A stretch of DNA of 64,000 bases from Sphingobium psychrophilum (GCF_012927105.1 NZ_JABBFV010000023.1:1-64000), one strand, 5' to 3'. Positions 17,131 through 25,817 are shown, counted from the stretch's first letter. Made by a program: numbers and translations. The notes: generated by a model not told the origin, from the sequence alone.

Positions 17131-19287
17131 ATGACGTTGAAGGCCCTCTTGTTTGCCGGTGTCGCGATCGCGGTGCCTTTTCCTTTTGTGGCGCAGGCGC
17201 AGCAGGTGTCCGCCGCCGACGCACGATCGTCCGACATCATCGTCACCGCGCGCAAGCGGCAGGAAACGCTGCTCGACGTGCCGGTCGCGGTGACGGCGAT
17301 CAGCGGTGATACGCTCGCCCGGCGCAACATCAATTCGGTGCGCGAAGCCGCCGCCTTGTCGCCCGGCCTCAATATCTCCAGCGACGGCGCTGGCCGGGCC
17401 TTTGTTTCGATCCGCGGCGTCGGCGTCACCCTGGTGTCGTCGGTGCAGCCGGGCGTCGGCCTCTTCGTCGACGGCATCTATCGCCCCAACACCGCCTATC
17501 TCAACAACCCGCTGCTCGACGTCGAACGGATCGAGGTGCTGCGCGGGCCTCAGGGTACGCTCTATGGCAAGAATACGTTGGGCGGGGCGATCAACGTCAT
17601 CACCCGCCAGCCGGGCAATGATTTCGAGGCGCGGGGCGCGGCCAGCTATGCCGGTCCTGATAATAGCTGGTTGGTGTCTGGTTCGGTGTCCGCCCCGATC
17701 GTGCAGGACAAGCTGGCGATCCGCGTCGGCGGCTCGCATCGTGAGCAGGACGGCTTCATCAACAACATAAATATTGGCGGCAAGGCGAACCGCTTCAACA
17801 CAGATTCGCTCAGCACCACCATCCGCGCCACCCCCGGCGAAGAGCTGACCATCGTCGTAAACGGCTATTATGACTGGGTGAAGGGCGCCAACGTCCCTTA
17901 TGCCCGCGTCGCCGGCCCGACCGATTATTCGCGCAACAACCAGTTCGATACGCTGGGCACCACCACCTACAAATATCGCGGGGTCAACGCCCGCATCGAA
18001 ACGCCGATCGACGCGATCAACACCAAAGTGTCGTTGCTGGCCGCCTATGACGCACGCGACACCAGCGCGCCCGACACCGACGGCGATTTTGGTCCCAGCG
18101 ACGCGACCACGCCCGTCCCCGCCGTGCGGCAGAGCAGCAGCGACCGCCTGCGCACCAAGACGCTCGAACTGCGTTTCGACACCGAATATAGCGACCAGTT
18201 CTCCACCCTGGTCGGCCTGTTCTACAGCCGCGAGACGACGCGGGCGAACCAGTTGACCAATATCCAGCTGACCTTGCCCCTGCCGACCGGCCCGTTCCCG
18301 GTCGCGATCAACAATCGCGCCCAGAACGCGACCAAGGCGGACACCTATGCCGCCTTCGGCACCGCCTTCTGGAAACCCAATGCGGATTGGGAAGTCGCGC
18401 TCGGCCTGCGTTACGACCATGAGGATCGCTCTTCCGTCGGCAGCGTCAATGGCGGCGCGCCGTCGCCGGTGGGGCTGAAATCCAACGAGGTCGAACCGCG
18501 CCTGTCGGTCACCCGTCACTGGAACCGCGAGTTGATGTCCTACGCCTCGGTCGCGCGCGGCTATCGTGGCGGCGGCTTTAACGCCGTAACCGCGCCGGTC
18601 CGCGTCTATAAGGGCGATTCGGCCTGGACCTATGAAATCGGGACCAAATATGCCTCCGCCGACCGCCGCCTGACCCTGTCGGGCGACATATTCTACAGCG
18701 ATTACAAGGATTATATCGGCCTCAACTCGATCGCACCGGCCTCGACCGGCGGCCTTGTCACCGTCGATCTCAACAGCGGCGACGTCGAAAGCTATGGCGC
18801 GGAAGTCGAATTTGCTTTCAAGCCGGTGGAGCAATGGACGCTATCGGGCGGCCTGACTTACATGCACGCCCGCCTGACCGACAGTTCCCCCTATACCGCC
18901 ATTACCGGCCGCACCCTGTCGAGCGACCGGCTGACCTTCCAGCCCGACTGGATGCTCAGCCTGTCGAGCGACTATGTCGTGCCGCTGGGCGACGACAACA
19001 GCCTGACATTCAACGCAGGCCTGACCGGCAAGGGCAAGCGGCTGGCCGGCACGCTCAATGAGACGACGCCGACATTCCTGAAATCCTATATCCTGGCCAA
19101 CGGGTCGATCACCTACCGCAGCGGCGGGATCGAACTGGCGGTCTTCGGCACCAACCTGTTCAACAAGAAATATTTCGACGCCTATATCGAGAAGACGACG
19201 CTCATCCTTGCTGGCCTGCCCGCATCGGACCTGGGCATCATTGGCGACCGGCGCCGCTATGGCGTGCGCGCCAGCTTCCGGTTCTGA
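17131..19287 (+). CDS. TonB-dependent outer-membrane receptor
   Basis: Active outer-membrane importer of 718 aa. Signal peptide MTLKALLFAGVAIAVPFPFV with cleavage after AQA, TonB-box region SDIIVTARKRQE, plug domain with DVPVAVTAISGD, ISIRGVG-type strand and QGTLYGKNTLGGAINVITRQ, then a 22-strand barrel ending in GVRASFRF with terminal Phe. The ATG at 17131 is set by GGGAGGAG 7 bp upstream. It belongs to the large sphingomonad group of catabolic receptors for organic compounds rather than clear siderophore receptors. The operator at 17046-17077 controls it. The next gene starts 5 bp after its stop. Confidence 0.94.
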   Translation: MTLKALLFAGVAIAVPFPFVAQAQQVSAADARSSDIIVTARKRQETLLDVPVAVTAISGDTLARRNINSVREAAALSPGLNISSDGAGRAFVSIRGVGVTLVSSVQPGVGLFVDGIYRPNTAYLNNPLLDVERIEVLRGPQGTLYGKNTLGGAINVITRQPGNDFEARGAASYAGPDNSWLVSGSVSAPIVQDKLAIRVGGSHREQDGFINNINIGGKANRFNTDSLSTTIRATPGEELTIVVNGYYDWVKGANVPYARVAGPTDYSRNNQFDTLGTTTYKYRGVNARIETPIDAINTKVSLLAAYDARDTSAPDTDGDFGPSDATTPVPAVRQSSSDRLRTKTLELRFDTEYSDQFSTLVGLFYSRETTRANQLTNIQLTLPLPTGPFPVAINNRAQNATKADTYAAFGTAFWKPNADWEVALGLRYDHEDRSSVGSVNGGAPSPVGLKSNEVEPRLSVTRHWNRELMSYASVARGYRGGGFNAVTAPVRVYKGDSAWTYEIGTKYASADRRLTLSGDIFYSDYKDYIGLNSIAPASTGGLVTVDLNSGDVESYGAEVEFAFKPVEQWTLSGGLTYMHARLTDSSPYTAITGRTLSSDRLTFQPDWMLSLSSDYVVPLGDDNSLTFNAGLTGKGKRLAGTLNETTPTFLKSYILANGSITYRSGGIELAVFGTNLFNKKYFDAYIEKTTLILAGLPASDLGIIGDRRRYGVRASFRF

Positions 19288-19291
19288 TCCG

Positions 19292-20692
19292 ATGAGCGCA
19301 CTCGCCTTCCCACCCCGCAAAGCCCTGCCGGACGGCTTCCTCGACCAGCTTGCCGCCGCCTTTGGCGACAATCTGGCGCTGGGCGAGGCGGTGCGCAGCC
19401 AGCATGGCCAGAGCGAAACGCATTTCGCGCCCATCCTGCCCGACGCCGTCGTCTTCGCCCGTTCGACCGAAGATGTCGTGACGCTGGTCAATCTCTGCGT
19501 CGCCGCCGACGTGCCGATCATCCCCTATGGCGCGGGCACGTCGATCGAAGGCAACACCCTGCCGGTGCAGGGCGGGGTGACGGTCGATCTCAGCCGGATG
19601 GACGCCATCCTCCAGGTGAATATGGAGGATTTCGACTGCACCGTCCAGGCGGGCGTGCGGCGTGAGCAGTTGAACGAATATCTGCGCGACCAGGGCCTGT
19701 TCTTCCCGATCGATCCGGGCGCCAATGCGACGCTGGGCGGCATGGCCTCCACCCGCGCGTCGGGCACCAATGCCGTGCGTTACGGCACGATGCGCGAGGC
19801 GGTGCTGTCGCTGCGCATCGTGACGCCCGACGGCCGCGATGTCCGCACCGCGCGGCGCGCGCGCAAGTCGGCGGCGGGCTATGACCTCACGCGGTTGATG
19901 ATCGGTAGCGAGGGGACTTTGGGCATCATCACCGAAGTCACGCTGCGGCTTCATGCCATTCCCGAAGCGATATCGTCCGCTGTGTGTAGTTTCGACAGTC
20001 TCGAAGGGGCGGTCGATACGGTGGTGCAGTCGATCCAGATCGGCGTTCCGCTCGCGCGGGTCGAGATATTGGACGACGCGCAGATGCGCGCGGTCAACCG
20101 CTGGTCGAAACTCGACTATCCCGAACAGACCACGCTTTTTTTCGAATTTCATGGGTCGCCAACCTATGTCGAGGAACAGGTGCGCACGGTGGAGGAGATC
20201 GCCGCGACGAACGGCGGCGGGCAATTCCGCTGGTCGAACTTGCCGGAGGAACGCTCCAAATTGTGGAAGGCGCGGCATGAGGCCTATTATGCCGCGGTCA
20301 ACCAGCGCCCCGGCGCGATCGGTTGGGCGACGGACGTCTGCGTGCCGATCAGTCGGCTGGCCGAATGTATCACCCAGACCAAGGCGGACCTGGCGACCAG
20401 CAGCGTGCCCGGCACGATATTGGGCCATGTCGGCGACGGCAATTTCCATGTTATCTTCTCCATCGACCCAGGCGCGCCGGAGGAGATGGCGCAGGTGGAG
20501 GCGCTCAACCAGCGGCTGGTGGACCGGGCGCTGGCGATGGACGGCACCTGCACCGGCGAACATGGCATCGGCATCGGCAAACAACATTGCCTGGTCGAGG
20601 AACTGGGCGAGGCGGTCGACCTGATGCGCGTCATTAAACGCGCAATCGACCCCAAAAACCTGTTCAATCCGGGCAAGATTTTCGCGCTCTAA
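19292..20692 (+). CDS. FAD-linked D-2-hydroxyacid (D-lactate type) dehydrogenase
   Basis: Flavoprotein of 466 aa oxidising a D-2-hydroxyacid to the 2-oxoacid, of the GlcD/Dld/LDHD group. FAD-binding PCMH domain: PIIPYGAGTSIEGNTLPVQG, then PGANATLGGMASTRASGTNA and IGSEGTLGIITEVTLRLHAI. The C-terminal domain holds metal-binding ILGHVGDGNFHVIFSID and CTGEHGIGIGK, ending PKNLFNPGKIFAL. It starts 5 bp after the TonB receptor stop, so both share a transcript. The natural substrate is unknown; coupling to a receptor suggests something larger than lactate, for example an aromatic or sugar-derived hydroxyacid (inference). Confidence 0.9.
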   Translation: MSALAFPPRKALPDGFLDQLAAAFGDNLALGEAVRSQHGQSETHFAPILPDAVVFARSTEDVVTLVNLCVAADVPIIPYGAGTSIEGNTLPVQGGVTVDLSRMDAILQVNMEDFDCTVQAGVRREQLNEYLRDQGLFFPIDPGANATLGGMASTRASGTNAVRYGTMREAVLSLRIVTPDGRDVRTARRARKSAAGYDLTRLMIGSEGTLGIITEVTLRLHAIPEAISSAVCSFDSLEGAVDTVVQSIQIGVPLARVEILDDAQMRAVNRWSKLDYPEQTTLFFEFHGSPTYVEEQVRTVEEIAATNGGGQFRWSNLPEERSKLWKARHEAYYAAVNQRPGAIGWATDVCVPISRLAECITQTKADLATSSVPGTILGHVGDGNFHVIFSIDPGAPEEMAQVEALNQRLVDRALAMDGTCTGEHGIGIGKQHCLVEELGEAVDLMRVIKRAIDPKNLFNPGKIFAL

Positions 20693-20698
20693 TACGCC

Positions 20699-20717
20699 GT
20701 TTAGCCGGGGGCTAAAC
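20699..20717 (+). terminator. Perfect 8-bp hairpin GTTTAGCC-GGG-GGCTAAAC
   Basis: Arms 20699-20706 and 20710-20717 match perfectly with a 3-nt loop, 7 bp after the dehydrogenase stop and about 90 bp before the MFS gene. No T-run follows, so it may act as an mRNA 3'-end stabiliser, a weak terminator or an operator. Confidence 0.45.
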
Positions 20718-20806
20718 TGTCCGGTCGCGTCGACTGCCCTTGGCGCGGCCGGGCATCCCATATCCGGCAGCGCCATTGCGGCGACGCCAAGCAAAGGCTT
20801 ACCCCG

Positions 20807-22096
20807 ATGGCCACTCCATCCGCTCACGCCCCATCCTTTCTGCGCCTGTTGCCGCCGCTGCTGATCCTGGCGCTGGCGATGGCGGCCGGCTTCACCATGA
20901 TGGGATCGTTCAGCATGGTGCAGGAAGGCGCCAAGGCCGAAATGGGCCTGAGCGATTTCCAATTGTCGCTGGTTCAGGGCGTGGCCGCCGCGGTGCCGCT
21001 GCTGCTCTTTTCCATACCCATTGGGTTATTGGTCGATCGGACCAATCGTCTGCGCCTGTTCATCGGGCTGGCGCTGATCTGGACGCTGGGCACCTTCCTG
21101 ACCGCCACGGCGCAGAGCGTGCCCGCGCTGTTCATGGCGCGGATGCTCGCCGGGATCGGCACCACCGGCGCCTTGACGGCGGCGCTGTCGCTCTGCGCGG
21201 ACCTGTGCCCGCCGCACCAGCGGGGCAGGGCGCTGCTGGTCGTGACCTTGGGCAAGGCGCTGGGGCAGGCGGGGGCGTTCGCGCTGGCGGGCTGGCTGCT
21301 CAGCCTGTTTTTGCGTCAGGGGGCGGCGGGCCTGTTCGCGGACGTCACACCCTGGCGCGCCACTCATTTCGCGTTGGCGGCGATCAGCGCCGCGCTCATC
21401 CTGCCCCTATGCCTGTTGCGCGAACCGGCGCGGCGGGAAGTGACGGCGGGCATTCATGCGCCCTGGCGCGTGGTAATGGGCGAGCTATGGTCACGCCGCG
21501 CCTTTCTCGGCCCCCTGTTCATCGGACAAGTCAGCGTGGTGATGGCCGACGCCGCCGCCGCGATCTGGGCCTCGCCCGTCTTGTCGCGCAGCTATGGCCT
21601 GGCACCGCCCGACTTTGCCGGCTGGATGGGCAGCCTCATCTTCCTGACCGGGGTGGCGGGATCGGTCCTGGGCGGCATCGCGGCCGATATCGGGCAGAAG
21701 AGCGGGCGGCGCGGCGGCCTGCTGATCGGCGCAGTGATTGCGGCGGCGCTGGGTATCCCGGCCGCGCTCTTCCCGATCATGCCCGGCATCCCATCCTTTG
21801 CCGTGGCGCTGGGCGCGCTGATGCTGTGCGGCACCGTCACCGGCCTCATCACCTCCGTCGCGCTCACGGTAATGCTGCCCAACGAGTTGCGCGGCCTGTG
21901 CATCGGCGCCTTCATCGCCATAGCCGGGCTGATCGGCTTCGGCGTAGCACCGACATTGGTGACCGCGATCAGTGGCCTTCTCGGCGGCGAAGCGCATCTG
22001 GGCGAGGGCCTCGCTACCGTCGGCGTCTCGGTCAGCATCGTGTCCGTCGGCGCCTTCTGGCTGGCCATGCGTCGCGCGCCCGCCAGACCTATCTGA
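20807..22096 (+). CDS. MFS transporter, probable organic-acid importer of the hydroxyacid cluster
   Basis: Inner-membrane permease of 429 aa with 12 predicted helices. Motif A-like loop IPIGLLVDRTNRLRLF after helix 2, and ALSLCADLCPPHQRGRALLV after helix 5, are typical of MFS proteins. It follows the receptor and dehydrogenase genes, and its last codons (PARPI) overlap the first palindrome of the downstream operator at 22087. This ties it physically to the regulators. Import of the same acid handled by the receptor is the natural reading; efflux cannot be excluded. Confidence 0.88.
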   Translation: MATPSAHAPSFLRLLPPLLILALAMAAGFTMMGSFSMVQEGAKAEMGLSDFQLSLVQGVAAAVPLLLFSIPIGLLVDRTNRLRLFIGLALIWTLGTFLTATAQSVPALFMARMLAGIGTTGALTAALSLCADLCPPHQRGRALLVVTLGKALGQAGAFALAGWLLSLFLRQGAAGLFADVTPWRATHFALAAISAALILPLCLLREPARREVTAGIHAPWRVVMGELWSRRAFLGPLFIGQVSVVMADAAAAIWASPVLSRSYGLAPPDFAGWMGSLIFLTGVAGSVLGGIAADIGQKSGRRGGLLIGAVIAAALGIPAALFPIMPGIPSFAVALGALMLCGTVTGLITSVALTVMLPNELRGLCIGAFIAIAGLIGFGVAPTLVTAISGLLGGEAHLGEGLATVGVSVSIVSVGAFWLAMRRAPARPI

Positions 22097-22125
22097 TAGC
22101 TATTGCCAAAAGCTGTCAGATAGGT
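22087..22125. promoter_or_regulatory. Second paired operator: 15-bp inverted repeat with 9-bp spacer
   Basis: ACCTATCTGATAGCT (22087-22101) and AGCTGTCAGATAGGT (22111-22125) are inverted copies with one mismatch. Each contains an 11-bp palindrome (22089-22099 and 22113-22123) matching those before the TonB receptor; the pair spacing is 24 bp here and 17 bp there. It lies just before the AraC gene, so autoregulation is expected. Confidence 0.78.
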
Positions 22126-22146
22126 AAGGATGGAGCCAAGGAGAAG

Positions 22147-22920
22147 ATGGCCATGGACCGAATCATTGTGTCGCCGGAGATGACCGCGCTGGTCGGGCCG
22201 GGCATCGCCACACCCGCCAATGATGCGGGCCTTTCCGCCGCCTTCCTGCTGGGCTTCGGCGCGGTGGGGCAGGCGGCGTCGGTCCGGCTGGTCGAGCAAC
22301 CCACGCTCGCCGACCTGAACGACGATCCGGGCAGCCGCCTTATCCTCCTGGTCGCGCCGGACGCCTGCGCGCGCGTGGCGGACGGCGCGGTGCCGCTGAC
22401 GCCGGGCGTCGCTTATTATCTGCCCGCGCCGCTCCGCGCGATCGCGATCGCCATCCGCGACTGCCGGTTGCACGACGCGGCCGCGGCCCCCTATCGGCTG
22501 GCCAAGAGCATCGAGCTTTTCTGCGAATTATTGCGCACCGGGCGCGAAGACGGGTTCGTGCCGATCGGACAGGATGCTTCGCTGTCGCGCGCCGACAGCG
22601 AAAGGCTGTTGACGGCGCGGCGCATGATCGAGGATCGCTGGGCCGAGAAACTGACGCTGGACGGCATCGCCCGCGCCTGTGGCCTCAATCGCGCCAAATT
22701 GACGCGGGGCTTCCGCGACATGTTCGGCAGTTCGGTCGCCGATGCGATCACGGCGCAGCGGCTCGACCGGGCAGGGGAGATGCTGGTTGCGACCGAATTG
22801 CCGGTATCCTCGATCGGCTATCGCTGCGGCTATCTCAACAATGCCAGCTTCACCCGTGCTTTTGCGCGCCATTTCGGCGTCGCGCCGACGCTCTATCGCG
22901 CCGAGGGGCTGGCGGCATGA
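22147..22920 (+). CDS. AraC-family transcriptional regulator
   Basis: Regulator of 257 aa. The C-terminal ~100 residues carry the two AraC helix-turn-helices: LTLDGIARACGLNRAKLTRG and VSSIGYRCGYLNNASFTRAF followed by ARHFGVAPTLYR. The N-terminal part is an unfamiliar effector domain. Two starts are possible: ATG 22147 and ATG 22153; AAGGAG at 22138-22143 is better spaced for 22153. It overlaps the next regulator by 4 bp, and both follow the shared operator. Confidence 0.9.
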   Translation: MAMDRIIVSPEMTALVGPGIATPANDAGLSAAFLLGFGAVGQAASVRLVEQPTLADLNDDPGSRLILLVAPDACARVADGAVPLTPGVAYYLPAPLRAIAIAIRDCRLHDAAAAPYRLAKSIELFCELLRTGREDGFVPIGQDASLSRADSERLLTARRMIEDRWAEKLTLDGIARACGLNRAKLTRGFRDMFGSSVADAITAQRLDRAGEMLVATELPVSSIGYRCGYLNNASFTRAFARHFGVAPTLYRAEGLAA

Positions 22921-23618
22921 CGAGCCGGGCAATCGACGATGGCGGGTCGCTGGTCGAACGCGCCATCCAGGCAGTGCGCGACCATATCCGCGACCATAGC
23001 CTGCGGGTCGGCGACACGCTGCCGGGGGAAGGCGCCTTCGCCGCCACCCTGGGCGTCAGCCGGGCCGTGATGCGCGAAGCCTTTGGCGCGCTCGCCGCCT
23101 TGCACCTGATCGACGTCGGCAATGGCCGCCGCGCAAGGGTGGGGGCGATCGACGGGTCGGTGATGGGGGCCTCAATCGACCATGCGGTATCGACCGAGCA
23201 GGTCAGCGTCGCCGATGTGTGGGACGTGCGGCGCACGCTCGAACTGCGGATCGCCGCGCTCGCAGCGGAGCGGCGCACCGACGCGCAGGCCGGCGCCATC
23301 CTGGCCATCGCGCAGGCCATGGCGAAAGGGTGCGAAGACATGGCGCAGGTGACCCGGCTCGACATCGCGCTGCATAATGCGATCGCCGAGGCGGCGTCTA
23401 ACCTGCTCTTTGCGCAGATCATGCGGTCTTTCGCGCCGCTGATGGAAACGGCGGTGCCCCGCGCCTGGGAAACGCGCCGGACCGATGAACAGCGGCGGTA
23501 TATCATCGCCTGCCATCTCGATCTGGCCCAGGCGATCGTGGACCGCGACGCTGTGGCCGCCGCTGCGGCGATCGACCGACATTTCGACAGTTCGATCGGG
23601 CAGATGCTCGCGACATGA
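22917..23618 (+). CDS. GntR-family regulator, FadR subfamily with FCD domain
   Basis: Regulator of 233 aa. Winged helix at about 10-75 with LPGEGAFAATLGVSRAVMRE, then an FCD ligand domain with metal-binding histidines in LDIALHNAIAEAA and ACHLDLAQAIVDRD plus AIDRHFDSS. FCD-type repressors commonly sense 2-hydroxy or 2-keto acids (LldR and others), which fits the dehydrogenase in the cluster. It is the best candidate to bind the CTATCTGATAG palindromes because FadR-type dimers bind short perfect dyads; the AraC protein is the alternative. Confidence 0.92.
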   Translation: MTSRAIDDGGSLVERAIQAVRDHIRDHSLRVGDTLPGEGAFAATLGVSRAVMREAFGALAALHLIDVGNGRRARVGAIDGSVMGASIDHAVSTEQVSVADVWDVRRTLELRIAALAAERRTDAQAGAILAIAQAMAKGCEDMAQVTRLDIALHNAIAEAASNLLFAQIMRSFAPLMETAVPRAWETRRTDEQRRYIIACHLDLAQAIVDRDAVAAAAAIDRHFDSSIGQMLAT

Positions 23619-23634
23619 GCTTCGCCGGATGCGG

Positions 23635-24720
23635 TCAGGCGATCGCCAGCACGCTGCTCAAGATGATCCGCACCAGTTCGGCCTGGCCGCGCGCGCCCAT
23701 CTTGGCGTAGATTTTCTTGGAATAGTTGCGCGCCGTTTCGACCGTCAGATGGAGATTGGCGGCCGCCTGCGCGATCGGGATGCCCTGGCCCATTTCCCAG
23801 GCAAGCCGCGCCTCGCTGGGCAGCAGGCCGAACAGATCGACCAGCTGCTCGCACCGGTCCGCCTGCGACGATCGGTCACCGCTCAGATAGACGATCGCCA
23901 CCGGCGTCCCGCCCGCCGCCACCGACTGTCCGCGGAACGGCGCGACCAGCATGTCCATCCACGGATCGCGGCTCAAATTGATCGCGCGCGGCCGCGCCTC
24001 CGCATCCTGGGCGAACGCCTTGGCCAGCGCCGTCAGTTCGCGGTCCAGCCCCGGCGATGTCGGGGTCAATCGGTCATAGCGCCCACGCCGCAGGATGGTG
24101 TTTCGCTGGAACAGCTGTTCGACATGGGGCGTCATGTCGAGGATGCGGCATTGGGCATCCAGCGTCAGCCAGCCGAAATTCAGCCGCCCAAAAGCTTCGG
24201 ACGTCAGGGTCGATCGCAACTTTTCGCGCTCTAACGCCACGAAACCGCGCAATGCCGTGCGCAGATGCGGGGCGAGCGCGGTCAGCAACGCTGTGGCCGA
24301 CGACGATATGCGCGCGCCCGCGCAGCTCAGCCAGGCGTCGACCCCGCTACTCTCCGTCACCCGCACGGATCTTATGTCCTCCACGCCCATGCCATGCAGG
24401 AAGTCGTGCCGATAGGATTGCAACGCAGCATTGTCCGGCGGGATCAGCTCGGCGAGCGCATAGACCCGCCCCTCCCGCATGTTGCGATAGGGCAGGGGAT
24501 CGTGCCCATATTTCTCGGCGAACAGCCGGCCCAGATGTGGCGGCGCCGCAGGGCCGGCATAAAGCTCGACGATATTCTTCTCGTCGATCGGACGGAAGGC
24601 CAGGCTGACATAACGGACCTGCGTCCGGCTCCGCAGCCGTTCGAGAAAATCATGCCAGAGAGGTTGTTGGAACATGCCTTCGCTCAGGCTGACCAGGAGA
24701 CCAGAATCGTCCAATCGCAT
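23635..24720 (-). CDS. LuxR-family transcriptional regulator
   Basis: Regulator of 361 aa with a C-terminal LuxR-type helix-turn-helix at about 295-355 (LLPSEARLAWEMGQGIPIAQ, then LTVETARNYSKKIYAKMG). The N-terminal ~280 residues resemble the PAS-like part of sphingomonad LuxR proteins (HFL-type 'LHGMGVEDIRSVRV' region) with no AHL-binding motif that I can see. Divergent from cysD with an 85-bp gap containing a 16-bp dyad; it may regulate the cys genes or only itself. Convergent with the GntR gene. Confidence 0.87.
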   Translation of the reverse strand: MRLDDSGLLVSLSEGMFQQPLWHDFLERLRSRTQVRYVSLAFRPIDEKNIVELYAGPAAPPHLGRLFAEKYGHDPLPYRNMREGRVYALAELIPPDNAALQSYRHDFLHGMGVEDIRSVRVTESSGVDAWLSCAGARISSSATALLTALAPHLRTALRGFVALEREKLRSTLTSEAFGRLNFGWLTLDAQCRILDMTPHVEQLFQRNTILRRGRYDRLTPTSPGLDRELTALAKAFAQDAEARPRAINLSRDPWMDMLVAPFRGQSVAAGGTPVAIVYLSGDRSSQADRCEQLVDLFGLLPSEARLAWEMGQGIPIAQAAANLHLTVETARNYSKKIYAKMGARGQAELVRIILSSVLAIA

Positions 24721-24735
24721 GAGGCGATACTACAC

Positions 24736-24751
24736 CCTCCCATTTGGGAGG
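24736..24751. promoter_or_regulatory. Dyad CCTCCCA-TT-TGGGAGG in the cysD/LuxR divergent region
   Basis: Seven-base arms match perfectly around a 2-bp centre. It lies 15 bp upstream of the LuxR start and 54 bp upstream of the cysD start, so it can affect both promoters. The binding protein is unknown; the LuxR-type product is the nearest candidate. Confidence 0.55.
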
Positions 24752-24805
24752 TCCAATGTTAGTTGCTTGCTGCCAAAACCGGTGGCAAGGCGATTGCGAG
24801 GATTT

Positions 24806-25717
24806 ATGGCGGACGTGAAGACCCTGACTCATCTGGAGCGGCTCGAAGCCGAAAGCATCCACATCCTGCGCGAAGTGGTCGCCGAGGCCGAAAAGCCGGT
24901 CATGCTCTATTCGGTCGGCAAGGACAGCGCGGTGATGCTGCATCTGGCGCGCAAGGCCTTCTATCCTTCGCCGCCGCCCTTTCCGCTGCTGCATGTCGAC
25001 ACGACCTGGAAATTTCAGGAAATGTACAAGCTGCGCGACCGCATGGCGCAGGAAAGCGGCATGGAATTGCTGGTCTATCATAATCAGGAAGCGATGGACC
25101 GGGGCATCAACCCGTTCGACCATGGCGCGCTGCACACCGACATGTGGAAGACGGAGGGGTTGAAGCAGGCGCTCAACCTCTATGGCTTCGACGCGGCCTT
25201 TGGCGGCGCGCGGCGCGACGAGGAAAAGAGCCGGGCGAAGGAGCGCATCTTCTCCTTCCGTACCGCGTCGCACGGCTGGGACCCCAAGAATCAGCGGCCC
25301 GAACTGTGGAACCTCTACAACGCTCGCAAGAATAAGGGGGAGAGCATCCGCATCTTCCCGATCAGCAATTGGACCGAGCTGGATATCTGGCAATATATCC
25401 ACTTGAACGACGTGCCGATCGTGCCGCTCTATTTCGCGGATGAACGCCCCACGGTGGAGCGGGACGGCATGTTGCTGATGGTCGATGACGACCGTTTCCC
25501 GTTGATGCCCGGCGAAACGCCGGTGATGCGCTCGATCCGATTCCGCACGCTGGGCTGCTATCCGCTGACCGGCGCGGTCGAAAGCACGGCCAAGACTTTG
25601 CCCGAAGTGATTCAGGAAACGCTGTTGACGACCACGTCGGAACGGCAGGGCCGCGCGATCGACAAGGATGCGGGCGGCGCGGGCATGGAGAAGAAGAAGC
25701 AGGAGGGTTACTTCTAA
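24806..25717 (+). CDS. cysD: Sulfate adenylyltransferase small subunit
   Basis: ATP sulfurylase catalytic subunit of 303 aa: makes adenosine 5'-phosphosulfate from sulfate and ATP. PP-loop SVGKDSAVMLHLARKAF, then LLHVDTTWKFQEMY, DAAFGGARRDEEKSRAKER, and ISNWTELDIWQYI are classic CysD. The tail KKKQEGYF is also typical. The ATG at 24806 matches the family N-terminus (LTHLERLEAESIHILREV). It is followed after a repeat hairpin by cysNC, its regulatory GTPase partner. Confidence 0.97.
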   Translation: MADVKTLTHLERLEAESIHILREVVAEAEKPVMLYSVGKDSAVMLHLARKAFYPSPPPFPLLHVDTTWKFQEMYKLRDRMAQESGMELLVYHNQEAMDRGINPFDHGALHTDMWKTEGLKQALNLYGFDAAFGGARRDEEKSRAKERIFSFRTASHGWDPKNQRPELWNLYNARKNKGESIRIFPISNWTELDIWQYIHLNDVPIVPLYFADERPTVERDGMLLMVDDDRFPLMPGETPVMRSIRFRTLGCYPLTGAVESTAKTLPEVIQETLLTTTSERQGRAIDKDAGGAGMEKKKQEGYF

Positions 25718-25729
25718 GGAAGTTTCCTT

Positions 25730-25805
25730 CCGTTCGGGCTGAGCCTGTCGAAGCCCCACACTTTTCTTCAGAAGAACAGCCCTTCGACAGGCTCAGGGCG
25801 AACGG
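25730..25805. repeat. REP-like palindromic element between cysD and cysNC
   Basis: Left arm CCGTTCGGGCTGAGCCTGTC... (25730-25756) pairs with right arm GCCCTTCGACAGGCTCAGGG... (25779-25805) over about 27 bases with few mismatches and a 22-nt loop. The core TTCGACAGGCTCAGGGCGAACGG is a dispersed repeat I recognise from sphingomonad and related genomes. Inside an operon it could stabilise cysD mRNA or lower cysNC expression. Only one copy is present in this window. Confidence 0.85.
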
Positions 25806-25817
25806 ATTTAGAACGCT

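Noticed and set aside
17104..18834. 576-codon minus-strand frame under the TonB receptor
   Set aside because: Typical high-GC antisense frame; the receptor on the plus strand has complete motifs.
19238..20962. 574-codon minus-strand frame under the hydroxyacid dehydrogenase
   Set aside because: No recognisable domain and it covers a gene with full FAD-oxidase motifs.
20740..22146. Open frame upstream of the AraC gene that would give a 726-aa fusion
   Set aside because: The upstream part is a shifted frame of the MFS gene; only the part after 22147 matches a protein family.
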